DNA of 64,000 bases from CAVZGO01 sp963774935 (GTDB lineage Bacteria; Chloroflexota; Anaerolineae; Anaerolineales; UBA4823). The stretch lies in assembly GCA_963774935.1 (NCBI GenBank), contig CAVZGO010000007.1, positions 496,001 to 560,000 on the forward strand, read 5' to 3'. Below the pieces are notes generated by a model. It did not search any database, was not told where the DNA came from, and saw only the letters and a list, made by a program, of their open reading frames with translations. Positions 45,491-53,997 of this stretch are shown in pieces. The position numbers and the translations under genes were made by a program. Every line of letters begins with the position of its first letter. Position 1 is the first letter of the stretch.

Positions 45491-47179
45491 CTATAAACTC
45501 AAAAACCACCCGGCCGCCCATCCTTTAGCACCATCTGGGGCTTGTACTTGCAGCCACTGCCCATTCAGGCCGACCTTCGCTTTCGCAGCATTCAAATCGG
45601 TCTCAATCACCTGTAACGGCTGGCCGGGATAAGCGCCTCCGGTGCGTGCAGAACCCAGGCTGGGTTGAGCACGCAGATTAATTGCTGCCTTGGGGTAGAT
45701 GACAAGCTCTTTCAAGAGCGGCTGTGTCGGGGGTAGGGCACCCTCTTCAAGGCGCAACTGGTCGGTAGGGACGAAGCCCAGGAAGCCACCCTTAGTGCGC
45801 ACGTACAGCCACTTGCCAACCTGACCGATCAGCTGGCGAATCTGCTCAGGATCGCCCAGTGCAGCCAGGCGTTCGTTTGGCGCGGCGGTAGTAAGCACAT
45901 TGGCGCTCGCCTCTGGACGGGCGCGTACCGGTAGCGCTGTCTGTGGGAACAAGCCTACTCCGGCGCCAGGAAGCGCCTGCCCTGTGGTGCGCAACAGCCA
46001 GGCTGCAATGTAGCCTTGCAAACCTGTAGATGTCTGGACCTGCAACCATTCACCCATCTTACCAAGTTTTGCGCGTCCATTCTCTGCATCGCCCAGTACA
46101 GTTAATGGCTGTGTGGCATCCAGGGTGGTCAGAATGGGAAAGACCGTTCCTGGTCCACTGCGCAGGTTGACCAGCTCGATTGGGTAGACCACCAGGTCGC
46201 TGGGTGGTAGAGCCTGCAGGCTGGTGCTGATCTGCCAGGCAGGCGCGTTTCCCGCCAATCCACTGGCGGTTTGGGCAAGCAGCCATTCATTTTCCTTGCC
46301 GATCTTCGGCATAATTGTGGCTGCATCTCCTAACAGGTTGAGCGCTTCGCCGGCTGGTATCAGCGCCAGCGCGGTAGATCCCGAATTGGGTTCTGTGCGT
46401 AGCTGTAGCTCAGCTGTGGTATAGGCAGTAATGCCACTGGGGGGTGGCAAGCCTGGGCCAGGCGGCTGGATGGGTGGCGGTGTGGTGGATTCTTGCAGGT
46501 ATGGCAAGGGATCAACGATGCCAGGCGGGTATCCAGGGGTACCTTGTCCGTCGATCTTCAGAGTCAGGTGCAAATGTGAGCCAAATGAGTTGCCGGTGTT
46601 GTCAGCCAGCCCAATCAGATCACCGGCTTTCACCTCTTGATAGAGCTTGACAAAAGTCTGCGACAGGTGGGCATAGATGGTATAGAAAGTCTGGTTGCCG
46701 GCTTTGTGGCGCAGGCGGATCTGCAGGCCATAAGGATGTCCTTGCGGGTGCCCCACCTGAGTCACCACGCCATCCGCTGCAGCATAAACATTGGCGCCTT
46801 CTGGTGCATAAAGATCAATCCCCTCGTGTCCAGGCAGTTTGAAAGGTTTGTAGGTTTCGGGGTTTTCTCCAAAGTGCTGGTTAATCCGGCGGCTGTCTAC
46901 TGGCCAGCGAAGCTGTATCGTCGGTCCGGCAATTGCTCCAGCAGCCAGAGCCTCGAAAACAGCTGCCTGCGCTGGCAGAGGGGGATTCTTGCGCGGCTTG
47001 TAATCGACAACAAAGAATGCCCGGCTGGGAACGTCGTTCGACTGGCGGATTGGTCCTTCCTTACCCAGGGTAGAAAGGTCCAACATGAGGCGCGATTCCG
47101 TCCGTGGGTGATTGGGGTCGTAAATATCGATATCCATCCGTTTGGCAGCCTGGTCGTAATCATACCCAATTGCCAACAC
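45491..47179 (-). CDS. M23 (LytM-like) peptidase with SH3b repeats, main part of a frameshifted gene
   Basis: 562 residues as open here, but the gene begins at 47621 in another frame. Residues 1-90 complete the preceding cysteine-peptidase-like domain (LAIGYDYD, YDPNHP). Residues 105-245 are an M23 endopeptidase-like domain: HEGIDLYAPEGANVYAAADG, AHLSQTFV, GSHLHLTLK, which keeps HxxxD and HxH zinc ligands. About four SH3b-like repeats follow (LVVYPIELVNLRSGPGTVFP, LVIYPKAAINLRAQPSLGS), usually cell-wall binding. No signal peptide is seen at either start, so export is unclear. Likely cotranscribed with metH 13 bp downstream. Confidence 0.8.
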   Translation of the reverse strand: MLAIGYDYDQAAKRMDIDIYDPNHPRTESRLMLDLSTLGKEGPIRQSNDVPSRAFFVVDYKPRKNPPLPAQAAVFEALAAGAIAGPTIQLRWPVDSRRINQHFGENPETYKPFKLPGHEGIDLYAPEGANVYAAADGVVTQVGHPQGHPYGLQIRLRHKAGNQTFYTIYAHLSQTFVKLYQEVKAGDLIGLADNTGNSFGSHLHLTLKIDGQGTPGYPPGIVDPLPYLQESTTPPPIQPPGPGLPPPSGITAYTTAELQLRTEPNSGSTALALIPAGEALNLLGDAATIMPKIGKENEWLLAQTASGLAGNAPAWQISTSLQALPPSDLVVYPIELVNLRSGPGTVFPILTTLDATQPLTVLGDAENGRAKLGKMGEWLQVQTSTGLQGYIAAWLLRTTGQALPGAGVGLFPQTALPVRARPEASANVLTTAAPNERLAALGDPEQIRQLIGQVGKWLYVRTKGGFLGFVPTDQLRLEEGALPPTQPLLKELVIYPKAAINLRAQPSLGSARTGGAYPGQPLQVIETDLNAAKAKVGLNGQWLQVQAPDGAKGWAAGWFLSL

Positions 47180-47210
47180 CTGGTGGTTCTGGGTGGGGTC
47201 ATCCAGGCCT

Positions 47211-47621
47211 TTAACGCGAAATCAGGGTAATCACGGCTGGTTGGCCTTTGTCCAGCAGCCTGCGAAGCTTGGGTATTTCGTAGCGCGCCATCCGCTGTCC
47301 TAAATCGCTGGGCTCGCGCAGCATCCAGTCGATCACTCTCACCAGATTGGCGAGAGGAATGCTGTCTAGCTGCCGGTCAGCAAGATAGGTAAATAGCTTG
47401 CGGTTGATCTTGAACACATCTGTATCTGTGGGTACAGGCTGGTTGGCATAATAGTAATCCAGTGCGCTGAAGCACATCCCGCCACATAAGCCGAAGACAA
47501 CATCGTTAAGGTCGACTTCTCCAGCAAAAGGGATTTTGAAGCGGGGTAGTTTGATTTCGAAATAGTTAATGAACTTAAAACCATCTTTGGTTGGAGAGAA
47601 ATTCGTTCTCACCGCAGTCAT
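47211..47621 (-). CDS. N-terminal part of the cysteine-peptidase-like / M23 gene (frameshift near 47220)
   Basis: 136 residues from ATG 47619-47621. LCGGMCFSALDYYYANQ supplies a possible catalytic Cys. The frame ends at LISR-stop, whereas the next frame reads VKGLDDPTQNHQVLAIGYDYD, joining smoothly to the M23 gene; the His of NHQVLA and Asn of DPNHP complete a papain-like Cys-His-Asn set. Removing one base near 47217-47222 gives one protein of 709 residues. The N-terminal domain family is not recognised by name. Confidence 0.7.
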   Translation of the reverse strand: MTAVRTNFSPTKDGFKFINYFEIKLPRFKIPFAGEVDLNDVVFGLCGGMCFSALDYYYANQPVPTDTDVFKINRKLFTYLADRQLDSIPLANLVRVIDWMLREPSDLGQRMARYEIPKLRRLLDKGQPAVITLISR

Positions 47622-47741
47622 GGCTACCTTCCTTCCTTATTATCAACTCTTATGCACCGTCGTTAAACTCAACGGACCACCGGTCATAAGGGTAATAAAA
47701 TCAAGCGTCCTAGATTTATCGACAATCCTTGATAGGAGAAA

Positions 47742-48347
47742 CTAGGTCATATCTTGCCGCCCAAACAGGGCACGCAGCAGCGTGTTTTGATCGGCGTACT
47801 CCAGGTCGCCACCCACCGGCAGACCACGCGCCAGACGGGTGAGTTTAACTCCGAGCGGCTGCAGTTGCTGGTTCAAATAGGAAGCAGTATAGTCACCTTC
47901 CATGCTGGGATTGGTAGCGAGGATGATTTCTTTAGGTTGGGTCAGGCGCACCCGTTCTATTAATTCGCGGATGCGTAAGTCTTCAGGTCCAATGCCTTCA
48001 ATTGGATTCATTGCGCCATGCAAAACGTGGTAGCGACCGGTGAAAGCAGCCGTGCGTTCCAGGGCAATTACATCCAAAGGCTCTTCGACGACGCAAATCA
48101 AGGCAGGGTCACGCTCCGCACTGGAGCAGATTTCACATTCAGTACGTCCAGCCGCAGTGATGTTAAAACAGGTCGGACAGTAGGTTGTGCCAGATTTTAA
48201 CTCAATCAGCGCCTCAGCCAAATCACGGGCTACCTCTTCAGGAGCGCGCAACAAGAAAAACGTCAGCCGGTTGGCGCTCTTGGGGCCAATGCCTGGCAGC
48301 CGCGATAGTGCATTAACCAGGTTTTGAATGGGGTCGGGCAGAATCAT
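47742..48347 (-). CDS. recR: Recombination mediator protein RecR
   Basis: 201 residues, normal RecR length. Helix-hairpin-helix at the N-terminus (SRLPGIGPKSANRLTFFLL), zinc finger CPTC...CEIC (about residues 57-75), and a TOPRIM domain with ICVVEEPLDVIALE and LATNPSMEGDYTASYL. It helps RecF/RecO load RecA at gaps. Last gene of the dnaX - ybaB - recR cluster, 2 bp after ybaB. Confidence 0.97.
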   Translation of the reverse strand: MILPDPIQNLVNALSRLPGIGPKSANRLTFFLLRAPEEVARDLAEALIELKSGTTYCPTCFNITAAGRTECEICSSAERDPALICVVEEPLDVIALERTAAFTGRYHVLHGAMNPIEGIGPEDLRIRELIERVRLTQPKEIILATNPSMEGDYTASYLNQQLQPLGVKLTRLARGLPVGGDLEYADQNTLLRALFGRQDMT

Positions 48348-48349
48348 TG

Positions 48350-48676
48350 CTAAAAAGGCAGCCCAGAGGCCAGGGGGCCAAGTCGTTCAGCAGCCAGTTC
48401 GCGTGACTTCTCCAGTGCATTATTAAAAGCAGTCAGGATCAAATCTTGCAGCATTTCCACATCAGCATCTTTTAGCAGTTCTGGATCGATCTCGATTGCC
48501 TTGCAGACCTGTTCGCCGCTGACAGTGATTTTTACTGCCCCGCCACCGGCAGAAGCGCTGACGACTTCATCCTTTAATTTAGCTTGAGCTTCCTGGAGCT
48601 GTTCCTGCAGTTTCTGGATCTGTCCCATCATGCCCATGCTGTTGCTCATCTTTGGTGCTTTGTATCCTTTGGCCAT
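48350..48676 (-). CDS. ybaB: YbaB/EbfC nucleoid-associated protein
   Basis: 108 residues. GMMGQIQKLQEQLQEAQAKL, VSASAGGGAVKITVSGEQVCKAIEIDPELL and LILTAFNNALEKSRELAAERL match the YbaB/EbfC DNA-binding dimer. ATG at 48674-48676 is chosen since GGAGGAAATT lies directly in front of it; longer frames overlap dnaX. The position between dnaX and recR is the conserved one. Confidence 0.96.
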   Translation of the reverse strand: MAKGYKAPKMSNSMGMMGQIQKLQEQLQEAQAKLKDEVVSASAGGGAVKITVSGEQVCKAIEIDPELLKDADVEMLQDLILTAFNNALEKSRELAAERLGPLASGLPF

Positions 48677-48704
48677 AATTTCCTCCTGACGATGTTGTGT
48701 CGAG

Positions 48705-50312
48705 TTATTGAACGTCAACGATCTCTCCGCCGAGATCACGCAAGGCATGGGCAACCATGCCATCGCTTTCCACATCAGGCGGCAGTTGGTTGGTGTTTCC
48801 GGTGGGCACAAAACAGCGGATAGGCATCTCAGCACCCATCACCTTGCCAACCGCCCTGCGCGTGATTTCCATATTCTCACCGCTCTCCATCTTACTCCTG
48901 GCGAAATCGCCGTTAAAACCCAGGTAAAGTGTTCCGTCTTTAATCGCAAATGTTTTGCAAGAGTGGAGTAAAGCCTGAGTTGTGCGATTGGCTTGACCCA
49001 CAATTTGAAGCACCTGGCGCCAATTTTCTTCCAGGCGTTTGAAAGACTGTTCATCTTCTGGCCTGGCGATCTTGCGCGGCTCCTCGTCAATCGGTTGTGT
49101 TGATGGTAGAGCCGATGATCTGGTGCTTGTGCTTGGGATTGCCTTTTGCGCCGGTGGTGGCGTTGATGTCGTTTCGATTATGCTGCTTTTTCCCTGCGCT
49201 GCTGACGAAGCCTGGGTGGTTTCCTTAGTCGACCGGATTCCTTCTAGGACATCTATAAAGGCTATTTCCAATGGTAACGCAGGCTGCCAGGTGCCGCGTC
49301 CTTCGTTCGTGGCAGTGTTAAATATCCGCACCATTCGCACCAGATCGGTGACGTTGAATTTCTGTGATTGCCTGGCCATTTCTACGCGCAGGTCTGCACT
49401 GACATCAATCTGGTTGGCGTTGTCTGTTTTCATGAGCAATAAAGCTCTCAGGTAATCAACAACCTGGCGTGTGAACTGGCGTGGATCACTTCCAGCATCG
49501 AGAGCGCGGTGGATTTCATCCAACCCGGCTGAGGGCTGTTGATCGATCACTGCCTGGACAAGATTCATGACGGACTGGCTCGGGGCGGTACCCAGCACAG
49601 TCTCAGCCATTTGCATGGTGATTACATCGCCGCTGGAGGCGAGCTGATCGAGCAGGGAAATAGCATCGCGCATGGCGCCGGTTGATTGGCGTGCCACCAG
49701 GTAGAGTGCTTCTTCTTCAACCCGGATATTTTCTTCTTTCACCAGTTGTTTCAAATGACCAACGATTTCATTCACTGTAATCCGGCGGAACTCGTGGCGC
49801 TGGCAGCGTGAGCTGACCGTCGCTGGGATTTTGTGCACTTCGGTGGTCGCCAGGATGAACATTGCGTGTGAAGGCGGCTCTTCGAGCGTTTTCAATAAAG
49901 CATTGAATGCCGCGGTTGAGAGCATATGCACTTCGTCAATAATATAAACCTTGTAGCGCCCCTGGTTAGGCGAGAAATTGATCTTGTCGCGCAAATCGCG
50001 CACATCCTCGACACTGGTATTAGAGGCTGCATCGATCTCTATTAAATCGAGAAAGCGGCTCTGGTTGACAGCCTGGCAGTGAGCACACTGGTTGCACGGT
50101 CGTTTCGTCAGGTCAGTGTCCAAACAATTGACTGCCTTTGCCAGCAGGCGAGCAGTTGTTGTTTTTCCAGTGCCACGCGGGCCGGCGAAGAGGTAAGCAT
50201 GCGCTACCCGTTCAGCAGAGATCGCGTTGCGCAACGTCTGGATGATGTGATCCTGCCCGACCACCGCTTCCCAGCTTTGCGGGCGCCATTTGCGGTAAAG
50301 GGCTTGTGACAT
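48705..50312 (-). CDS. dnaX: DNA polymerase III subunits gamma/tau
   Basis: 535-residue clamp-loader ATPase. Walker A GPRGTGKTTTARLLAK, zinc cysteines in CLDTDLTKRPCNQCAHC, Walker B-type IIDEVHMLS, and sensor motif ILATTEVHKIPATVSSRCQ. The C-terminal 170 residues include a Ser/Thr/Pro-rich linker and a tau-like helical domain. I saw no obvious slippery A-run for a gamma-producing frameshift. Preceded 52 bp upstream by the DUF1992 gene. Confidence 0.96.
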   Translation of the reverse strand: MSQALYRKWRPQSWEAVVGQDHIIQTLRNAISAERVAHAYLFAGPRGTGKTTTARLLAKAVNCLDTDLTKRPCNQCAHCQAVNQSRFLDLIEIDAASNTSVEDVRDLRDKINFSPNQGRYKVYIIDEVHMLSTAAFNALLKTLEEPPSHAMFILATTEVHKIPATVSSRCQRHEFRRITVNEIVGHLKQLVKEENIRVEEEALYLVARQSTGAMRDAISLLDQLASSGDVITMQMAETVLGTAPSQSVMNLVQAVIDQQPSAGLDEIHRALDAGSDPRQFTRQVVDYLRALLLMKTDNANQIDVSADLRVEMARQSQKFNVTDLVRMVRIFNTATNEGRGTWQPALPLEIAFIDVLEGIRSTKETTQASSAAQGKSSIIETTSTPPPAQKAIPSTSTRSSALPSTQPIDEEPRKIARPEDEQSFKRLEENWRQVLQIVGQANRTTQALLHSCKTFAIKDGTLYLGFNGDFARSKMESGENMEITRRAVGKVMGAEMPIRCFVPTGNTNQLPPDVESDGMVAHALRDLGGEIVDVQ

Positions 50313-50364
50313 ACTTAGAGTGTATCAGAAGGGACGCTATTTTGCCAGTGATCGCAGCGAACTT

Positions 50365-50808
50365 TTATGGTTGTGGCTGGGAGGTTATTTTTGCGATTTC
50401 CGCTTCTGCATTAATGATCGGAAGCTGCAGGTAGGTTGAAGGTACTTCCAGGTTGTGGGCGTGAGTTTTTTTGTTCGTCTCCTGCACTAGCAGGTTGAAG
50501 GCGGAAAGGGAGCGTTGCCAATCCGCCTCTATAGAGACGGTTGGCTGGCCTTGAGCAAGCATCGAGATTCTCCAGCCCCATGCCCTTGCCAGGCTGTCAC
50601 GTGCAGTTTCCAACGCTGTTAAAATCTCGTTGCGAGTCTCGATCCAGGGTAAACTGAACCCACTTTCTTTTAGCATGTGGTGAGCCATGCGCCACTCAGG
50701 ATCGACGAAAGGATTATCTTCCAGATCAAGTCGTTGACCTTTGCCAGTCAGATTGTCGAACTGGCCATCCTGGATGGCTTTTCGAATTTGATCTTCAATA
50801 TTCGGCAT
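50365..50808 (-). CDS. DUF1992 (DnaJ-C28 homologous) protein
   Basis: 147 residues. The N-terminus IEDQIRKAIQDGQFDNLTGKGQ with LDLEDNPFVDPEWRMAHHML is the DUF1992 signature. Function unknown. It starts 2 bp after the LysM gene and is followed by dnaX, so it belongs to the same run. Confidence 0.85.
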   Translation of the reverse strand: MPNIEDQIRKAIQDGQFDNLTGKGQRLDLEDNPFVDPEWRMAHHMLKESGFSLPWIETRNEILTALETARDSLARAWGWRISMLAQGQPTVSIEADWQRSLSAFNLLVQETNKKTHAHNLEVPSTYLQLPIINAEAEIAKITSQPQP

Positions 50809-50810
50809 GT

Positions 50811-51488
50811 CTATGGGATGCTGTATTGCGCCTGGATTGTGCCTTGCGGGTCACGCAGGATAACCGTTTCTCCACTGCTCCACACGGGAGCTTGCAAGCC
50901 CCAATACAGATCTGTGCTGGAGTTGGAGCCAGGCTTGGTAAAGACATTGACGGTGCCCCCGCGCAGGTTCAACGTGAGCTGTGGCAATGTGAACAGGTTT
51001 CCCGTACCATCTTCTAACTTCCATCCGAGCAAATCCAGCTCGTTATCTACAGTGCTGATCAGCACAATGCGTTCGGTTGCCAGGTCACCAGCGCCGATCA
51101 CGGTTTCAATGACCAGTGGGTGAATCGGCACTCGGATCAGTTCGCCTGGACTGAGGATCTGAACCTGATTATAGCCATTGGCAGAGACAAGCTCTTCGAT
51201 CCCTACACGGTAGGTTTGGGCGATGCTTTCAAACGTATCGCCATCCACGACGGTGTGCACCAGATATGTCGGCGTCGCAGCTGCCTGGGGGAGTGGTTCG
51301 TTCTGGGCAACTGGAGCAGTGGGTGATGGCTTTTCTGTCTTTGGTAATCCGATGTTAATAGAGGGAATCACGCCACCAGGCAGGGAAGCGCGGGATCGGT
51401 CCCAGATGTATAACACTGCGAAGGTTGTGCATCCAGATACCAGGATGTTTAATAACAAGAAAAAGACCAGGCGATTCCACTGTTTCAT
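50811..51488 (-). CDS. Membrane-anchored LysM-domain protein
   Basis: 225 residues. An N-terminal transmembrane or signal-anchor helix (RLVFFLLLNILVSGCTTFAVLY) with a lipobox-like SGC, a Pro-rich linker, a LysM domain (TVVDGDTFESIAQTYRVGIEELVSANGY and the PGELIRVPI end) that should bind peptidoglycan glycans, and a C-terminal beta-rich extracellular domain of about 90 residues ending WSSGETVILRDPQGTIQA. First gene of the run leading into dnaX; divergent from the NYN gene. Confidence 0.83.
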   Translation of the reverse strand: MKQWNRLVFFLLLNILVSGCTTFAVLYIWDRSRASLPGGVIPSINIGLPKTEKPSPTAPVAQNEPLPQAAATPTYLVHTVVDGDTFESIAQTYRVGIEELVSANGYNQVQILSPGELIRVPIHPLVIETVIGAGDLATERIVLISTVDNELDLLGWKLEDGTGNLFTLPQLTLNLRGGTVNVFTKPGSNSSTDLYWGLQAPVWSSGETVILRDPQGTIQAQYSIP

Positions 51489-51565
51489 AGGCAGTCTTTC
51501 ATTTATGTTTCCAAGTTTGAATTCCCGAACAATGATAGCATATTTTGTGGTAATAATTATATTCT

Positions 51566-52033
51566 ATGCCTTACCTGATTGATGGTCATAACTTGATACC
51601 GAAAATCCCCGGATTCAGCCTGCGGCTCATCGATGATGAGCAAAAGTTAATTCAAGTATTGCAAGATTTTTGCCGGGTACAGCGGAAAAAGGTGGATGTA
51701 TATTTCGATAATGCTTCGCCCGGTCAACCAGCACGCCAAGGTTTTGGCCAGGTGACTGCTTATTTCGTGCGCCAGGGAACGCCAGCCGATTTGGCTATTC
51801 AACACCGTTTGGTTCACATGGGTAAGGGGGCAGCGAATTGGACGGTGGTGAGCTCTGATCAGGCGGTACAGCGGGCAGCTCGCCAGTCGGGTGCAAAAAT
51901 ATTATCATCCGATCAATTCGCCAGTTTGTTGGCTAGCTCATTAGGTCAACCTGGTTCACTTGAGAAGGATCGCTCTCAACACTCTGAAAGCCAGGAGGAT
52001 GTCGAAGACTGGCTTAAGCTGTTCGGTGAATAA
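51566..52033 (+). CDS. NYN-domain (YacP-like) putative ribonuclease
   Basis: 155 residues. PYLIDGHNLIPKIPG carries the first acidic residue of the PIN/NYN active site, VDVYFDNASPG the second, and TVVSSDQAVQRAARQSGAKIL the last (SSD motif). The YacP/Rae1 family cleaves RNA, in B. subtilis on the ribosome. Stands alone, with a short divergent promoter region shared with the LysM gene. Confidence 0.8.
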   Translation: MPYLIDGHNLIPKIPGFSLRLIDDEQKLIQVLQDFCRVQRKKVDVYFDNASPGQPARQGFGQVTAYFVRQGTPADLAIQHRLVHMGKGAANWTVVSSDQAVQRAARQSGAKILSSDQFASLLASSLGQPGSLEKDRSQHSESQEDVEDWLKLFGE

Positions 52034-52234
52034 GAATAATCTCTGATTAAATCATTCATAACCACCCGATTTCTTTAATTGGGTTTTAATATAAATTGGG
52101 TCAAAATGGTGTATATTTTCCTAGCCGACACCTGCCCTCCCTCAACTTATTGGTATTTTCAGGTGTCGTGTCGCCGGTTAGCTTACCAGCACGTCCCCCC
52201 CGTGTTGAAGTATCCGGTGGCCCTCCTAACCGAT

Positions 52235-52261
52235 CGCCGGGCGTGTCTCTCACGCCCGGCG
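52235..52261 (-). terminator. GC-rich terminator of the GAF/SpoIIE phosphatase gene
   Basis: An 11-bp perfect stem (CGCCGGGCGTG at 52235-52245, 52251-52261) with a 5-nt loop, starting 5 bp after the phosphatase stop codon. No T run follows on the minus strand. Confidence 0.6.
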
Positions 52262-52266
52262 GTCAA

Positions 52267-53997
52267 TTAATCGGTTTTTCGCATCAAAACCAGCACTGTC
52301 GAATCATCAAAAGTGGGAGCATCCCCGGTGAACTCTCTTACCGCGTCATCAATGGATTGGAGAAGGTCCTGAGATGAAGTACCACCTGACCCGTTAAATG
52401 CAGCATTCCAAATAGTCTGGTAAAGCCTTTCGCTCCCAAATAGCTCATCATCTTGTGCTGTAGCATCAGTCACACCATCCGTGTACATCACCAGGAAATC
52501 GCCGGGAAGCAGATCAAATTCCCGCTCCTCTACCAGGTTTCCGGTTTCTACACCGAGTGCCATTCCGCTGCGCGTCAGGGTTTTAATCGTTTGTCCTGCT
52601 TTCTGCACCCACAAGGGAGGGTTTTGACCGGCATTGGCATACGTGATATGTCCAGTATCTTGATCAAGCACAGCAAAAAATAAAGTGACAAACATACCAT
52701 CCTGAGCATCAGGAACCAGCAGGTCATTTACCCGCAGCAGGACCTCGGTTGGCGAATTGCTCTCACGAGCTGCAGCCCTAACCAGTGTGCGGATAAGGGT
52801 CATGAACAAAGCTGCTGGCATCCCTTTGTCTGCTACATCTGCGATGACGAACGCCAGGCGCCCATCGGGAAGTGGGATGAGATCGTAGAAATCACCTCCC
52901 ACCTCTCTGGCGGTACGCCACCATAAGTTCAGCTCATAGTGATCCAGCTCAGGCATCTGGCGGGGCAAGAAAGTCTGTTGAATCTGGCGCGCCAGTTGCA
53001 TTTCTCGCTCTAAGCGGTCGCGCACCAGCATCTCCCGCTGGAGCCCATCGTTTTGAAGCGCCAGAGCAACTTGTTGGGAGATGCCGGTAGTGATCTCTAG
53101 CCGCCGTTCACGCATGCGCTGATTTGGGCTGCGGCTGGCTGAGCCAGGCTTAGAGCGTGGGTCAGGCTCCTCGACCAGCATAACCCCCAGAATTTTATCT
53201 TTTACTGTCAACGGAAATGCAAGCAACAAGCGTGGGTCGTAGGCAAGATATTCTTGAGTTTGCTCGGCGTCAGGCGCGGGCAGGTAGGTCCACGATTTAG
53301 GCACATCCTCCCAATCATCGTTGCTTTCAGGATTGAGCTTCACAGGTACTGCTAACAGTGTGTTATTCTCGACTGCCGCCTGCAGCAGCGGAAATTCATC
53401 TGGAGCATACTGGTAAAGATCAGCTTCGCGAGGTAGACCATAGGATTGTACCAACTGGAAGCACGTGCAGCGATCATCGATCCGGTAGATAGCCACCCGT
53501 TTGATACCTACCAACATGGGGGTGATGCGCACAATGGCTCCCAATGATTCTTGCAGGTCATTTGCAGAAACGACTGCCTGGGCTACCTGCAAGAGGGCGA
53601 CAGAAACGTAAGCCTCTTCTTTCTGTGATTGCATCAGATAGCTGTTCTCGATAGCTGTGGCAGCCTGGTGGGCAATTCCCTGAAGAATTGGCAGATGCTC
53701 ATCAATAAAGCGATTCAAGGTTTGCATGCTGCTTTTCAATGCATCGACCGAATAATCGACTAATAGCAAGCCAAGCAGGTCGCCATGTGCCAACAATGGG
53801 GTGAGAATCAGGAACTCCAGGTCGTGAGTTGGCTCACCGGTGCGGCGGAACAGGTCGGCCATGCATAAATCGTCCCCTTCCTGATGCAGGATCGTTGGGC
53901 GTTTTTCCTCAATGAGCTCATCGAGTGCGGGCACCTCGCCAGGCAAGAAGCGCCGGCTTTCAAATTCAGCTTGCTCTTCCTCTTCCAATCCGGACAC
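52267..53997 (-). CDS. GAF/SpoIIE phosphatase gene, segment 3: GAF domains and PP2C-type phosphatase
   Basis: C-terminal 576 residues of one large gene running from 56399. Two GAF-like regions (about 1-160 and 165-330) precede a SpoIIE/RsbU-type phosphatase (about 340-576): EMQLARQIQQTFLPRQMP, REVGGDFYDLIPLPDGRLAFVIADVADKGMPAALFM, GHITYANAGQNPP, LVMYTDGVTDA and FDDSTVLVLMR with metal-binding Asp residues. It would dephosphorylate the STAS protein encoded upstream. True continuity begins at 54028-54032, where removing one base joins FYLP to DPDGGFSPAAVSGLEEEEQ. Confidence 0.88.
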   Translation of the reverse strand: MSGLEEEEQAEFESRRFLPGEVPALDELIEEKRPTILHQEGDDLCMADLFRRTGEPTHDLEFLILTPLLAHGDLLGLLLVDYSVDALKSSMQTLNRFIDEHLPILQGIAHQAATAIENSYLMQSQKEEAYVSVALLQVAQAVVSANDLQESLGAIVRITPMLVGIKRVAIYRIDDRCTCFQLVQSYGLPREADLYQYAPDEFPLLQAAVENNTLLAVPVKLNPESNDDWEDVPKSWTYLPAPDAEQTQEYLAYDPRLLLAFPLTVKDKILGVMLVEEPDPRSKPGSASRSPNQRMRERRLEITTGISQQVALALQNDGLQREMLVRDRLEREMQLARQIQQTFLPRQMPELDHYELNLWWRTAREVGGDFYDLIPLPDGRLAFVIADVADKGMPAALFMTLIRTLVRAAARESNSPTEVLLRVNDLLVPDAQDGMFVTLFFAVLDQDTGHITYANAGQNPPLWVQKAGQTIKTLTRSGMALGVETGNLVEEREFDLLPGDFLVMYTDGVTDATAQDDELFGSERLYQTIWNAAFNGSGGTSSQDLLQSIDDAVREFTGDAPTFDDSTVLVLMRKTD

